Shown: positions 1 through 10,371 of the stretch, piece after piece
Layout: each line of letters begins with the position of its first letter
Position numbering within the stretch: the first letter of the stretch is position 1
Assembly (NCBI RefSeq): GCF_001761485.1
Contig: NC_090774.1
Location: forward strand, 2,728,001 to 2,792,000
Direction of reading: 5' to 3'
Length of the DNA: 64,000 nucleotides
Source: Yarrowia lipolytica
Taxonomy: Eukaryota > Ascomycota > Dipodascomycetes > Dipodascales
Translations under genes and position numbers: made by a program
Notes under the pieces: generated by a model
What the model was told of the DNA's origin: nothing
The model's database searches: none
Seen by the model: only the letters and a program-made list of their open reading frames with translations

Positions 1-249
1 TCAATTCAATCAATACATGTGCCCTTGTTAATGAGACACGAACAGACCCTCCGGGTATGCTCTCATCTTCTCTCAATACTCACCTCAAGAAGCTCGTCGT
101 CGGAAGGAGTCTTGGGAAGCTTCTGCACAGAGTCGGCCTGAGTTAGTAACTTGGTTTTTGGAGCAATTGCGCCTTTGTGTCTGTGCGACTTGGTCGATCG
201 CTCAATGGCGCCTGCTACTCACAGCGGCGGTGAATTCGGCGGAAGGCAT
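1..249 (-). CDS. ACB1: Acyl-CoA-binding protein, N-terminal exons only (runs off the left edge)
   Basis: Cytosolic carrier of long-chain acyl-CoA esters. On the minus strand, ATG at 249-247 opens a nine-codon exon (223-249, MPSAEFTAA), followed by GTGAGT at 222-217 and an acceptor CTAACTCAG ending at 138. Exon 2 (84-137) encodes ADSVQKLPKTPSDDELLE in phase, then another GTGAGT donor lies at 83-78. The spliced product matches helix 1 and the start of helix 2 of ACBPs; the yeast family reads KAVxxLPxKPSxDELLELY. The rest of the gene lies left of base 1, and no acceptor is visible in bases 1-77. The short exons are why no long open frame marks this gene. Start choice rests on the ACCACCATG context and the family length. 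The family assignment is firm; splice sites are predicted from sequence only. Confidence 0.88.
138..222 (-). other. ACB1 intron 1
   Basis: An 85-nt predicted intron with donor GTGAGT (222-217) and acceptor CTAACTCAG ending at 138. The branch-point A sits only a few bases from the CAG, the typical Yarrowia arrangement. Removing it joins GCT to GCC in phase 0. Confidence 0.85.
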
Positions 250-3067
250 GGTGGTAATGTGGGTGTTGTGTGGAGATGACGACACCTCGAGCGGTGTATA
301 TGGCGTTAGTTTTAGGGTTAGGGGTGTTACCAATGCGGCAACTAAGTGTGCATGCGTGCCGAGGTCCCATCACAATAGTGGCCCTTGTTGGAACCCAATC
401 AATGCTGGGGGTTTTTGTTGAGACGAGCAAACGGACCTTTTTGTGGTAGCTGGGCGGCGCAAAGGGGGGTTTATTGTGTAATGTGAGCTGATCTGGAGTG
501 AAAACTGGTCCCATTTAGTCCATTATACAGCTCTGTGAGCAACCAGAAAACAATGTGTTCTGACCCCAACGCTGTCTAGACGGGATCCAAGTGCATGATT
601 AGCGCAATTAAGGGTGAAAAAGGAGATGAGATGGAGGGGAGAAGACGTACGATTGTTGTTGTTGTTGTTCGGTATTGATTGTTGTTGGATTTAGTTTACA
701 GATTGTACTGCAACTTGTAGGAGTACGTACATGCTGTGGTTGGACTCTTGACCTCAAACTAAATACGTACATACTTCTAACTAGATAGTCAACCAAGGAA
801 CAACACGAGAGTAGAGCTCCAGTATATAGTTTAATGACGATGCTGTTCATATTAAAATAAAAAATGTGGAACTTCTGGAGAAGAACTGTGGTTATTACAC
901 CTCGGTATTCGGCCTCAGTTCATTATCGATGCTGATATACTTCCATTACGCTTTGATGAATGGCACCATATGACCATTATTATACAAGTGAACTGATGGT
1001 GCCTGAGGTCTATGCATTACTCGGAGCAGCAATCAAGATGATGATAGTTGTGCGGGTAGGACCTTGGAACAAGTGGTACAGTAGCAATGATGATGAAGAG
1101 GAAGCAAGAAGATGCTATTTGGCAGAAAAACCAATTACGTAAAGTTGGCGGTTCTTTCAATACGCTAGCGTGAGCGGCGTGAGCGGCGTGCTGCGTCTCA
1201 ACAGGTTGATCTACAATATAATCGCCATTATCTTACATGTAGGATGCGCAGGCCTGATATCGTTGGGTATCACTTAGGACCGGTTGGGGCGATATGGTCT
1301 TAGTCAGCATATTACACGAGTAATGGCACTTTTGCTCTCACTTATCGCCGTTACTGGCATTTTGCTCGACTTTGCTACCTGTGGTCATCATTACTAAGCC
1401 ATATCGAAGAGGTCTGAACGTCAAGATCAAGCAAGGTCAAACAAAGACCAGGTCAAAGGTCAAGGTCAACATGACATAACCCTCGACTAGTGTCAGCTCT
1501 TTGTCACGCCGACAAAGGCAAAAGCGGGAGTCTCACCAGTGCCGTTTCTCCCCACCACATTGGAAGTTTCAGTGTACCAGTACGTACTTGGTGATGTTCG
1601 TGGATTAAGGGGAGATCGTATGCAGGAGGCGAGTGGACAACTAAAAGCTGAACAGGAGAAATTTATGTGACTATGGGGTGTTCATTTGGGTGGTCGGTGG
1701 TACTTGGTAAGTACGTGCTTGTACTTGTACAAGTACTTGTATTTTATTTTATTTCATCTTGTGCGTTCGTTCATTTTCGAGGCCACCAGTCTATCTTATA
1801 CCTACCCTACTTATTCTATATATACAGTCCAAACTGTCGCTATAAACAGCCAAAATAAACATCACACACCACCAGATCCCTTAACTGACCACACCGACAG
1901 CCACCAATATCCCCAATACGACCCTGTTTTCGTCCATGAAAATTCTCCCCCAAGCCCACACCCAGTTTGCCGGCAAAACAGACGTGGTACAACATTTACT
2001 GTGGAGCTCGTAAGTTGAAGAAGGTTGAAAAGGCATTAGGTGTGAGTGCATAGACGCTGAAAAGCCGCTGTGGTTGTCTGTATGGACGTACAAGTACCCG
2101 CACAGACATGTGCTGCTACCTGATGTTTTGATGCAGAGACAGGCAGGGACGCCAAGCGGCGTTAAGCGGAGTGCGTTCCGGTGGACCAAGGCCGGTACAA
2201 GTACAAGTACAGTATGTATTGTAGTAACATGTTTGGATGTTATCCACCTCTTAAAGTTGAAAATCATTTAGGATCTTTTATGGCCCAAAAAGTTTTATGG
2301 TGCACATTCCCTTGCCTATTCAGGGAGCACGTATATTGGAGGAATGTATAGATGGACCAAATCAAACCAAACCAAACCAACCAAACAACAGCCGGTGTTT
2401 TCGACTAGGGAAGAGAATATGAACATGCCAGAAAAAACAAGTTTTTTTCTTCTTCTTCCTTTTTCCCTTTTTCCTTTCGCCTTTTTAGCAACCTCAAATG
2501 TGCCCTTCGTTGCTGCCCATATGCTTTTTATTTCGCTATGGTTTAATGTGAAGCTCTGGTGGGTGTCCAACGACCGGCTTTTGCTTTTTTGCAGGTCATG
2601 CCACTTCCGAAGATCGTCATGGGTCTCACCAGACTGATGCAGGTCCAGAGAGAGGAGGTATAGGTGGTTCAGGGTAGCAATGAGGGTGAGAGAGAGAGGG
2701 GGGGGGGGCTATTCGATGGACTGTAAGCTATAGTATGCATTCACACGGCTCCTATGTTTATGATGCTATGATGTACGAAACTGAAGATGAAGCTCCAGTG
2801 TATTGTAGAGTACATACAGTTTGTCGGTAATTGAACAGTGAATCTAGAATTAATGAACGTTTCGAGACGCCCGAGCGTTTAGAGGTACGCTAGTGGTTGA
2901 CTACAGTAGGAGTATCAGTACATACAGTACTCGTGTCACACTCGTACAAGCACTCGTGCCAACTACGATAGATGCTGAATACGCATTCTCATGATTATGC
3001 AATGTATTAATGTGATGCCAGGGCAATAAATAGGTGAAGCAATTAGTGAGTCAAGACGCAGCGACAG
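250..3067. other. Intergenic: ACB1 upstream region
   Basis: This 2.8-kb gap lies between the ACB1 start and the 3' end of the next minus-strand gene. It probably contains the ACB1 promoter. I see TACAAGTAC-type repeats near 1706-1742, 2087 and 2195, and a run of G at about 2700. Short open frames here have no family resemblance and no Yarrowia-like codon bias, so no gene is called. Confidence 0.6.
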
Positions 3068-3361
3068 TTACATCTTAAGCATATCCTTCCACAGGTTGGA
3101 GATGTGCTGGGTCTCGTTTCCGGTGAGCAGGTAGGCCAGCCGCCGAACCACAAATGCAGTGTTTTTGGGAATGTAGGCAACCACGGCCAGAGCCATCATG
3201 ATGGCGAATGCAAGCACCACCACGTTGAACAGTCGCTTCTCAACGTCGGTCATGAGGGCGTGGGAAGAGTGCACCGAGTAGCTGTACCACCATCGGTTGG
3301 GTTTGTCCTGGGACATGGGAACAATGTCCTGCTTGGAGATAAGATCGTAGGGGTTGGACAT
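3068..3361 (-). CDS. Small subunit of serine palmitoyltransferase-like membrane protein
   Basis: A 97-residue protein. After a polar N-terminus comes WWYSYSVHSSHALMTDVEKRLFN, a hydrophobic helix (about residues 45-63), a short YIPKN turn, and a second amphipathic stretch. The order aromatic cluster, ME/DxxE/K-R-xFN, membrane helix, Y-hydrophobic-P resembles the ssSPT family (WFYYQYLLVTALYMLEPWERTVFN in mammals; fungal Tsc3). Those small subunits activate the Lcb1-Lcb2 enzyme making 3-ketosphinganine at the ER. Length fits (70-100 residues). Upstream on the same strand is a TATATA stretch near 3483-3490. Similarity is recognised by eye over about 45 residues, so another small ER membrane protein remains possible. 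It shares a 2.5-kb divergent gap with MRP21. Confidence 0.6.
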   Translation of the reverse strand: MSNPYDLISKQDIVPMSQDKPNRWWYSYSVHSSHALMTDVEKRLFNVVVLAFAIMMALAVVAYIPKNTAFVVRRLAYLLTGNETQHISNLWKDMLKM

Positions 3362-5379
3362 GTTGGCAGGTTAGACGAAGAGTGTTGTTTTGGAGGTGAA
3401 AAGGAGGTGAAGAGAGGTGTCAGGTTGATCGCACGAGGACACACTGGCTGTAGGGGGTCTGGACGTTGGAAAAACCACCATAGATATATACTCACCGGCT
3501 TTATATGTGTCTTTGTTTGGGCCCGGGGCGTTTCTAAAGCAATTTGCGTTATTTTCGAGAGACTAAGCTAAGTTAGGGTTCTAGAGGATTTTGGAGGGAG
3601 TGTAAATGCGGGTGATTTCGGGGCTTCCGGGTCGGGAGTGCAAAAAGTGAGTGTTTTAGAGTCCCGAGATGGGTCTTTAGTCCCCATTTCAGCCCTTACA
3701 TGCCACGCCTGTCATGTTGCCGCTCCACCATGGCCGTTGTCATCTGTCAAGTCATCGAACCTAGTGTCCCAAAAGAGCTTGTCAGTTGCGGCTCTCCTAA
3801 TCTAAAAGACTGATGTGCGGCTGGTAGAATTGAGGGCGTTTAGATATTTATCGTCCGTGTCGAGTGGGGACCGGGGAGTGACCGGATCGTCGGAATGCTC
3901 GACGTGGTCCGTTTCAGCTCGCCCAAGCTGCCAGAACCCATGGCCACCGCCCCGCCCGCAAATAGCTCCTCCAGCGCCGCTAGGAATTCATTTTAGACCG
4001 ACTTTTTGGGTTTGCACGCGCACGATAGCAGCACCTCCAGCTAAAGTGGTTTGAGCTCTTCCGAGAAAAGCAAAGAGCAACAAGGTGTGGTCGAGGAGGG
4101 TGCAAAGATGACGGAAGATGGGGCTGACTGTGATGGAGGGTAAGCGGCACCAGGGAGGACCCAGGACTGCCGAGAATGGCCGAAAGCCGATCGAAAGACG
4201 GTCGCAAGACGGTCGAAAGCCGACAAAGAGCCTGGAGGCGGCAGTGTGTGCAACGTCTCTGGATAGTGTGTGCAACGTCTGGAGTGTCCGACGTTACACC
4301 CACTGTAGGTCCGAACAAACGGAGATAATGTACGGTCGCTGTGGTGGACAACCCGCTGTTGATGCAGTACTGTCAATTGCATGTTTGTTTGGAGAATCAT
4401 ACACTGTGTTTTAGCCTTGTAAGTACATAGAATTTAGTACAAGCCTTGTTGCGGCTTTTAGCGCCAGGCAACAGCAGACACTCAATCAGAGCCGGCCCAG
4501 CGTCTCCTCCAACTGGTCATGAGGTCACATTGTCGGCTGGCAAGGTCGCAGCGGTTGCAAACACATTGCTCATAGACTTGCTCGTGTTCCACATCCGCCC
4601 ATCCCATGACTCAGACAAACCCCATCTATATAACCTCCACTCCTTGTGCTTACCATCTGCTTACCGAGAAGCTAATAACCAATCCCCCCTGGCCCTGCTG
4701 CGAGTCAGAAGCCGTGGTTCCGGGTAGTATGTGCGCAAAGCAACTGAGGGATGATGGAGTCGTATTGTGCAGTGAGCGAGTATCGCGGGTCGACAGCTCT
4801 CGTTTGTTTGTTTGGATCGACCAGTTTGCCCGACTCCCGTTCAAGTCAAACATGAACCCCCTATTGTGCCCCTCAATAAATGAAGCGCTATAATAGTCCG
4901 CATCTGGACGGGCTACTCTTGATCAACAGGGATACCTATGAGACATGGGGACGAAGCCGTGACCTGAGCGTTTGTGGGGAGATGAGTAATAGATTAACGC
5001 TCTGCAAGAGATAGACATGTGACCATGTGGACAATAGTCGGATATCACCAGTATAGCTACAAACCTACTACTTGTACTTCCTGTGCACTATCCGTACCTC
5101 CGCCCTGACTGTGGACACGAACAAATCCTCAGACAACTGAGGCGACATGAGGGTTGGCTGTAAGGTCTGAAGGCCGAAACACTTTATTTGGTTGGATTTT
5201 CCGTTTCAAATGGCGCCCTGTAACAAAAGTAATTACTCTCCAATTATTTCAGTCCAAACCTGGCTAAAGGTCAGGTACGAATACAGCCAGAGACTCTCTT
5301 GTGTCAAGGTGTCCTGCAAGTCAGGTTCTGGAAGAGTACCAAGCTGCCAATAATTAGCCAATAATTAGTGGATCTGGCT

Positions 5380-5380
<1 letters not shown>

Positions 5381-5416
<36 letters not shown>
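5381..5416. repeat. Poly(dT) tract, 36 bases
   Basis: An uninterrupted run of 36 T about 475 bp upstream of MRP21, flanked by AT-rich DNA. Such tracts exclude nucleosomes in yeasts. Its exact length is prone to sequencing and strain variation. Confidence 0.95.
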
Positions 5417-5610
5417 CACTTATTTTAATTTTTTTTATTATTACCTTAATTATCCACCAATAATAATGATAAAATACTAGCATATATAATTTTGGGTTAG
5501 GTGGACCCAACGGTCCGCACAAGCCCTTTATCACGACCCTTGGGAGAAATGAATATACGCATATTATCGGCTGAATTCTATTGGAAAATCGAACAAAAAT
5601 ACGTAAAATA

Positions 5611-5686
5611 AGAAAATCAGAAAATCAGAAAATCAGAAAATCAGAAAATCAGGAAATCAGAAAATCAGAAAATCAGAAAATCAGAA
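5611..5686. repeat. Tandem repeat, unit AAAATCAG
   Basis: About nine near-perfect copies of an 8-nt unit, with one AGG variant, ending about 205 bp upstream of the MRP21 start. It lies where promoter elements would be expected, but no function can be read from it. Confidence 0.9.
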
Positions 5687-5891
5687 CTTCAGAAAGTGGA
5701 AAAGAACATCTCGAAAGTAATTTTTCATATTAATAAAGCCGTACAGACTGACCTTCAGAGCCGTTCCCAGATATAAGTACAAACCACTCCTTCAAACCCT
5801 AAATAAACTATGCTTACTCAGCTTGTAAAAACTTAGCTGGTACACCTCCACGCGAGATCACCATCGAATCAATACTCAAACATCACACAAA

Positions 5892-6398
5892 ATGAGCCGA
5901 ATCGCCGTGAGACATTTCAGCGTGGCTCGACGAGTCATGTCCAAGCCCACGCTCGGCGACTCCTTCGACTCGCTCGTCTCCCAGGCTCTCAACGATGAGA
6001 CCAAAAAGCCCGAGACCGGCGCCCAGCAGAAAAACTCTTCGCGAGACCTGCTAAACCGACTGGGCGCTCTGTCCAACGACTCCAAGCGTCTGCAGGGTCT
6101 GATGAACCCCCACAACATGCGAGATCGACTTCACACCCAGTTCCAGTCCATTCCCCACACTGGTATGGCACAGCGATCGTGCGTCGATGTCAAGGAGGGA
6201 GGCGTCCAGACTGCCATGAAGCGTCTGGCGGGCGCTACCTCGTCGCATGTCAAGCCCCACTGGTTCCGACAGAAGCACTACGAGCGGCCCTGTAAGAAGG
6301 CCTGGCGAATTAAGACCGAGCGGTCCCAGCGAAAGTTCGACGCCGGTGTGAACGCCATCTTCTACCAGATCCGACGGGCCAAGCAGCGAGGTTATTAG
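5892..6398 (+). CDS. MRP21: Mitochondrial small-subunit ribosomal protein bS21m
   Basis: A 168-residue mitochondrial ribosomal protein, component of the small subunit. The N-terminus (MSRIAVRHFSVARRVMS) is rich in Arg and Ser with no acidic residue, as expected of a matrix-targeting presequence. The C-terminal 40 residues (ERPCKKAWRIKTERSQRKFDAGVNAIFYQIRRAKQRGY) carry the basic S21 signature. S. cerevisiae Mrp21 has a similar length (177) with the same long N-terminal extension. The start at 5892 follows CACACAAA, a good yeast context. An internal Met16 would remove the presequence, so the first ATG is preferred. Convergent with the uncharacterised gene at 7715-8710. Confidence 0.85.
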   Translation: MSRIAVRHFSVARRVMSKPTLGDSFDSLVSQALNDETKKPETGAQQKNSSRDLLNRLGALSNDSKRLQGLMNPHNMRDRLHTQFQSIPHTGMAQRSCVDVKEGGVQTAMKRLAGATSSHVKPHWFRQKHYERPCKKAWRIKTERSQRKFDAGVNAIFYQIRRAKQRGY

Positions 6399-6646
6399 TT
6401 TGTATATAGTAAGAATGTAAATATCAATAAGCAGGAACCCGGAAGAGATTGGATTGTAGCGCAGGCTGAGGAGAACAGCATAGGCCTATGATCGGTTGAT
6501 GTGCGAATACTTGTACTTGTACTCCTCCGTTTAGTATAGATCGGACCTGATCCAAGAGTGTGTTGGAGTCTGACAACAACTGGTATATCTTCAGTTCAAA
6601 TTTCAATCGCTCATTAGTCTTAGATCAACACTGACAGCTGCTTGCT
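6399..6646. other. MRP21 3' flank
   Basis: Short downstream region with AT-rich segments and an ACTTGTACTTGTAC motif near 6509. No gene is seen. Confidence 0.5.
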
Positions 6647-7373
6647 ATGGCACCACCACTGAACAGTTATCAGAGATACCACACCTCATCGTTTCAACAA
6701 AAGTCCGCACTCATAGAGCTAATAGCTGCTATAAACCAAATAGAAACCTTCACGGGACAGCTTCTCGAAAGAGTCCACATTCGTAGCTACTCTCTTCTTC
6801 AGTTCCTATAGATCCCCCTTCTAGATGTAAGTGGTCATAAAAACAGAAGAAAAAAACTTGTACGGAAACGAGAGTGACTTGAAAGGTTTGCTCGTTAACA
6901 CCTTCACATCAACTGAAAGATATAATCACATTCAATACCCTACAATATGTCTTCCCAGCGAGTATCTCAAACTCCTCATCCGAGACCGCTACTTGTCTGC
7001 AGTTCTCAAAGTGGGTAAAATAACAGCCCAGACAACAACTGGACTTCTGTTTACGAAATATACAACTAAAACATCATGGTTACCCTCTCACAACCAACTC
7101 ATCTCTTTGTATTCAAGTTTTACCCCGAAATCTCTCACTCAGTCTATCCCCGCAACTTGTCAGGGTTGTATCCGAAGCAATACGGGACATCAGAGAACAA
7201 AAACTTGATCAATTAGATGACATAGAAAAAATACTACACATTTTATCCTTTTTTTCCCTCTCTCATCTTCTCCCTGATCCAGTTCTTGATATCGACAGCT
7301 ACATAAAAGTATCCACACACTTAAATACACGATTATGCACTTATAACGCCGATACATATCTCGAGATTACCTG
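6647..7373 (+). pseudogene. Possible decayed or multi-exon gene, family unknown
   Basis: Three consecutive protein-like open stretches lie in three different frames on the plus strand. The first starts at ATG 6647 (MAPPLNSYQRYHTSSFQQ..., helix-rich SALIELIAAINQIETF). The second covers about 6831-7020 (LPSEYLKLLIRDRYLSAVLK). The third covers 7024-7373 and ends with a heptad-like VVSEAIRDIREQKLDQLDDIEKIL and a TGA. A GTAAGT lies at 6827 and an AACAGCCCAG acceptor-like site near 7031, but no reading frame from the first ATG reaches that donor, so clean splicing does not explain the shifts. Codons are AT-rich and unlike the neighbours. I recognise no family. It may be a relic gene, an unusual intron-rich gene, or chance. 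Confidence 0.3.
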
Positions 7374-7714
7374 ATCAAACTAACTACAACAAACAAGAAC
7401 AATACCACGATGATTAGTCAGCTTCTACCACCCCAAAAAATACGTCCACCTAATCACTATCGTACATCAGTCCATCATCAATCTGCTAATCTACAATCAA
7501 AACCTTAATCAAACGATATATAAACGGTTTAAAATAAGGTTTGAAAATACCGGGGGTGATCATATGCCGAATCTCAGTGAAATTACAAGTAGAGCTATTT
7601 TCTCGCTTTTTCGTCTTCTTTCTCATCAAATGCATTACTCCAAATGTACATAACCGATCCGATCCGTTTTCCGTTCCGTTTAATAATAAAATGTTCCGTA
7701 TCCTTAATGGGTTG

Positions 7715-8710
7715 TTAGCCCCAGACCGTGGTGGTCGACATTCCAAGAGAACTCTTCTTGGGCCACGGTCGCTGGGAAGATGCAAGGGTGTCCGGCTTGG
7801 TTCCGATGGGCGCAAACACGGACGGGGGCGACGTTTTCTCCTTGTCGTTGTTGTCTGTAGTGGTAGTGGTAGTGGCGGTGGGGGTGTTGGCATTGTTGCA
7901 GCTGGTGGTGTCGTTTTTGCTGCTGCTGCCGATTCCGAGCCCGGCAAAAGGGTCAAAGGTGAAGGAGATGGGCGAGGAGGTGGCCGAGGACTCGAACGGT
8001 TTCTTGTCGAACGACTTGCTGCCAAAGTCCTCCCTGTCGTCTATCTCGTCCAGCTCCAGCGACATGTCTCCGAGTCCCTTGATGGCCGAGTCCACCTCGT
8101 CAAAGTCGTTCACATCTCTGTCTCCGCGGGGTCGCTGGGTCTTAGTGAATGGTCCCGGGGTCGGCTGCAGCACGGGTGTCATTGACGAGGTGGCCACGAG
8201 AGCCGGCGACGTCATGGAGCCCACAGATCCCACCGATCCGAGCCGAGAATGGCCCTGGAAGCTGTACGACTGCGATCGGTAGGCCTGAGGCGCAGGGTGG
8301 GAGTGGGAAGGGATCTGGATCGACTGCGGCGGCTGTGCGACTGGAATGGGGGCCGCAGAGTTGGTCAGGCTCACGTGAGGGACGTTGTTGGGCGGGACCT
8401 GGCTGCCCAGCTGGGGGCTGTAGTAGTAGTTCTTTCTGTGCTGCTGGGGTTGCTGAGGAACGTACTGCTGCTGCTGCTGGTGCGAAGCCACTCCCTTGTC
8501 GTAGTAGTACTGGGTCTGGGGGCTCTTTCTGTACTTGGACTGGGGGTTGGTCTGCTGGTAGCGTCCATAGCTGTGGTTGTTGTGGTTGTGGTTGTTGCTG
8601 TGCTGGTTGTACAGCTGGCCGCTCTTGACCAGGTTTTCGATGGCCCGGTCTACCTGCTCGAACTGGTGACAGAAGGGATAGTAGTCGCAGGGGCGTTCTA
8701 TGGTGGTCAT
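7715..8710 (-). CDS. Uncharacterised low-complexity protein with a duplicated FxxVDxAIxxL motif
   Basis: A 331-residue protein I do not recognise. The N-terminus (MTTIERPCDYYPFCHQFEQVDRAIENLVKSG) is compact and probably conserved. A long Gln/Asn/His/Tyr-rich stretch follows (residues 30-100), then Ser/Pro/Thr-rich segments, and a closing motif KKSSLGMSTTTVWG. Residues 17-27 (FEQVDRAIENL) and 203-213 (FDEVDSAIKGL) look like two copies of one short helical motif. Most of the chain is predicted to be disordered. No membrane span or signal peptide is seen. The codon bias matches neighbouring genes, which supports real coding. It could be a regulatory or RNA-granule protein, but this is only a guess from composition. 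Confidence 0.75.
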   Translation of the reverse strand: MTTIERPCDYYPFCHQFEQVDRAIENLVKSGQLYNQHSNNHNHNNHSYGRYQQTNPQSKYRKSPQTQYYYDKGVASHQQQQQYVPQQPQQHRKNYYYSPQLGSQVPPNNVPHVSLTNSAAPIPVAQPPQSIQIPSHSHPAPQAYRSQSYSFQGHSRLGSVGSVGSMTSPALVATSSMTPVLQPTPGPFTKTQRPRGDRDVNDFDEVDSAIKGLGDMSLELDEIDDREDFGSKSFDKKPFESSATSSPISFTFDPFAGLGIGSSSKNDTTSCNNANTPTATTTTTTDNNDKEKTSPPSVFAPIGTKPDTLASSQRPWPKKSSLGMSTTTVWG

Positions 8711-10371
8711 GGCGAGTGTATGAGTCTTGTGCGCAGTTGAGAGCGAAGAATCAACACACCCAAATGTGTGCGGTCATGCATTAAAATCTTATTCGAGCGG
8801 AGGACCAGAGAGAGAGGAGACAAACCCAGTTGTGCCGGTTGGAGAACGTGGATGTTGCTGTCTGTTGCTTGCAACTGATTCAGGTTGTTTTATTTTTATT
8901 ATTCGACTCGAATATTCTTGGATCCGACCCCTTTCATATATCTACAGAACCCCGTTTGTGTCACCACTTCACCCCCACTTGTTCCATCTGTTTCCACTAA
9001 CATACACACTATTACTTGGATAAAATAAATAGCCGCACCTTGGACGAAAACCGAATTTTCCAACCAATATCCGATTATAAAAATTAATAAAAATTAATAA
9101 TTAATAATTAAAATAAACAGGTTTTTGAGAAAACACGGTAACCGGCTTTTACAAAATTTACTTAATTTCGAACATTTCTCCATACACTCAGTGACAAGTA
9201 CACTATGTGCAACGTACCAGTCTCTATACACTCATAGTTCGTTCGGGATGAGTGTTTAATCACATATTCTGGTGAAACACAACTGTGTTCGGATACGGTG
9301 TTCAGGGGGAGAGAAAGCAGAATGCACAATACGTAGAGCCCTGTCAATCCGGATCTTTCGAAATATCGTACAAACTCCTGGTGTGTAATTACAAATCGTG
9401 TACCCGTACCACATCATATGGTCCAATAAGACTACTCACACATTTCCAAAAGTGCCAGTATGAGCAGCGAATGTACTCGTACAAGTACTGACTCGTACAC
9501 CGGACATACCATGCACCCACATTCTATCGACAACATTCCGGGAAGGTAATCGAGGAATGAATGACGACAATCAACCTGATTTGGTCCTTCCAGCTGATAT
9601 TTATATTCTATAAATATATATATATAATATATATATATACTCACCCCCTCGTCACGTTAGTGCCCCGCTTGTGACAATAGCGTGCACTACCCCCAGATGA
9701 GGTGGGGGACTCTTATCTGCCTGTTGTATATCGCCGTATTTCTTGCTTGTTATTCTCTCATTAATTCTCTCACTAATTTGACAATTAATCGGTATTATCT
9801 GTCTGGAGTAGTTTAGGCTTCCAGGCACCGGGCTTTTGACGGGCCCAACGGCCGCTTAACTGCTTGGCATAATTATTTGACAGCTCCACACAAGGGAAAG
9901 AAGCCCCCCAAAAAGCCTTGGTTTCGACCGGTCAAATCGGACTCGCCCTCCTCCCGCAAACATAAACCGCCTTAAGTCCGCATATTCCAAAGTAGCGCAT
10001 CTCCCTCTTGGGAATGAGTCGTTGCGCCTATATTGGACAGAGTTGGCCCAAATGGTCCCAGTTGGGCGCAGTCTCCCCTAACTCGGGCAAGGCTATATCG
10101 GAGCTAAAAGACCAATGTCAACAAGAGGTTTTGTCCTACAGCCGAGAAGGTCTTAGGAGATGGTGTGCTCGAGCAGAGCACAGCGGAGGGCGCTCGGACT
10201 TTGCGCCGCGGGCCCGAAACCGCCCGATAGAGGTCTGTATGTCGCGGTAGCGCGCCACGATAAACCCCTCAAGTGCGGTACCTACTTCTGCACTGTACGG
10301 ATTCGCACATGATGTAGAGTTTGACAAAGGGTATAGACGTTCTGTGAGGTGCAAGACTCATTCACCTCCTC
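8711..10371. other. Divergent intergenic region, uncharacterised gene / syntaxin
   Basis: A 1.66-kb promoter region for both neighbours. It holds AT-rich patches at about 9060-9115 and a TATATA tract at 9613-9642. TACAAGTAC elements occur near 9480. No supported coding region. Confidence 0.6.

Larger units (their letters stand above)
3362..5891. other. Divergent intergenic region, SPT small subunit / MRP21
   Basis: This 2.5-kb region serves both flanking promoters. It contains a 36-base T run and an 8-nt tandem repeat close to MRP21 (listed separately). Open frames on both strands at 3800-4900 overlap one another, lack recognisable domains and are treated as chance. Confidence 0.6.

Noticed and set aside
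7541-8628. Long plus-strand ORFs opposite the gene at 7715-8710
   Set aside because: Shadow frames of a GC-biased gene; their translations are Gly/Val/Ser-rich without domains.
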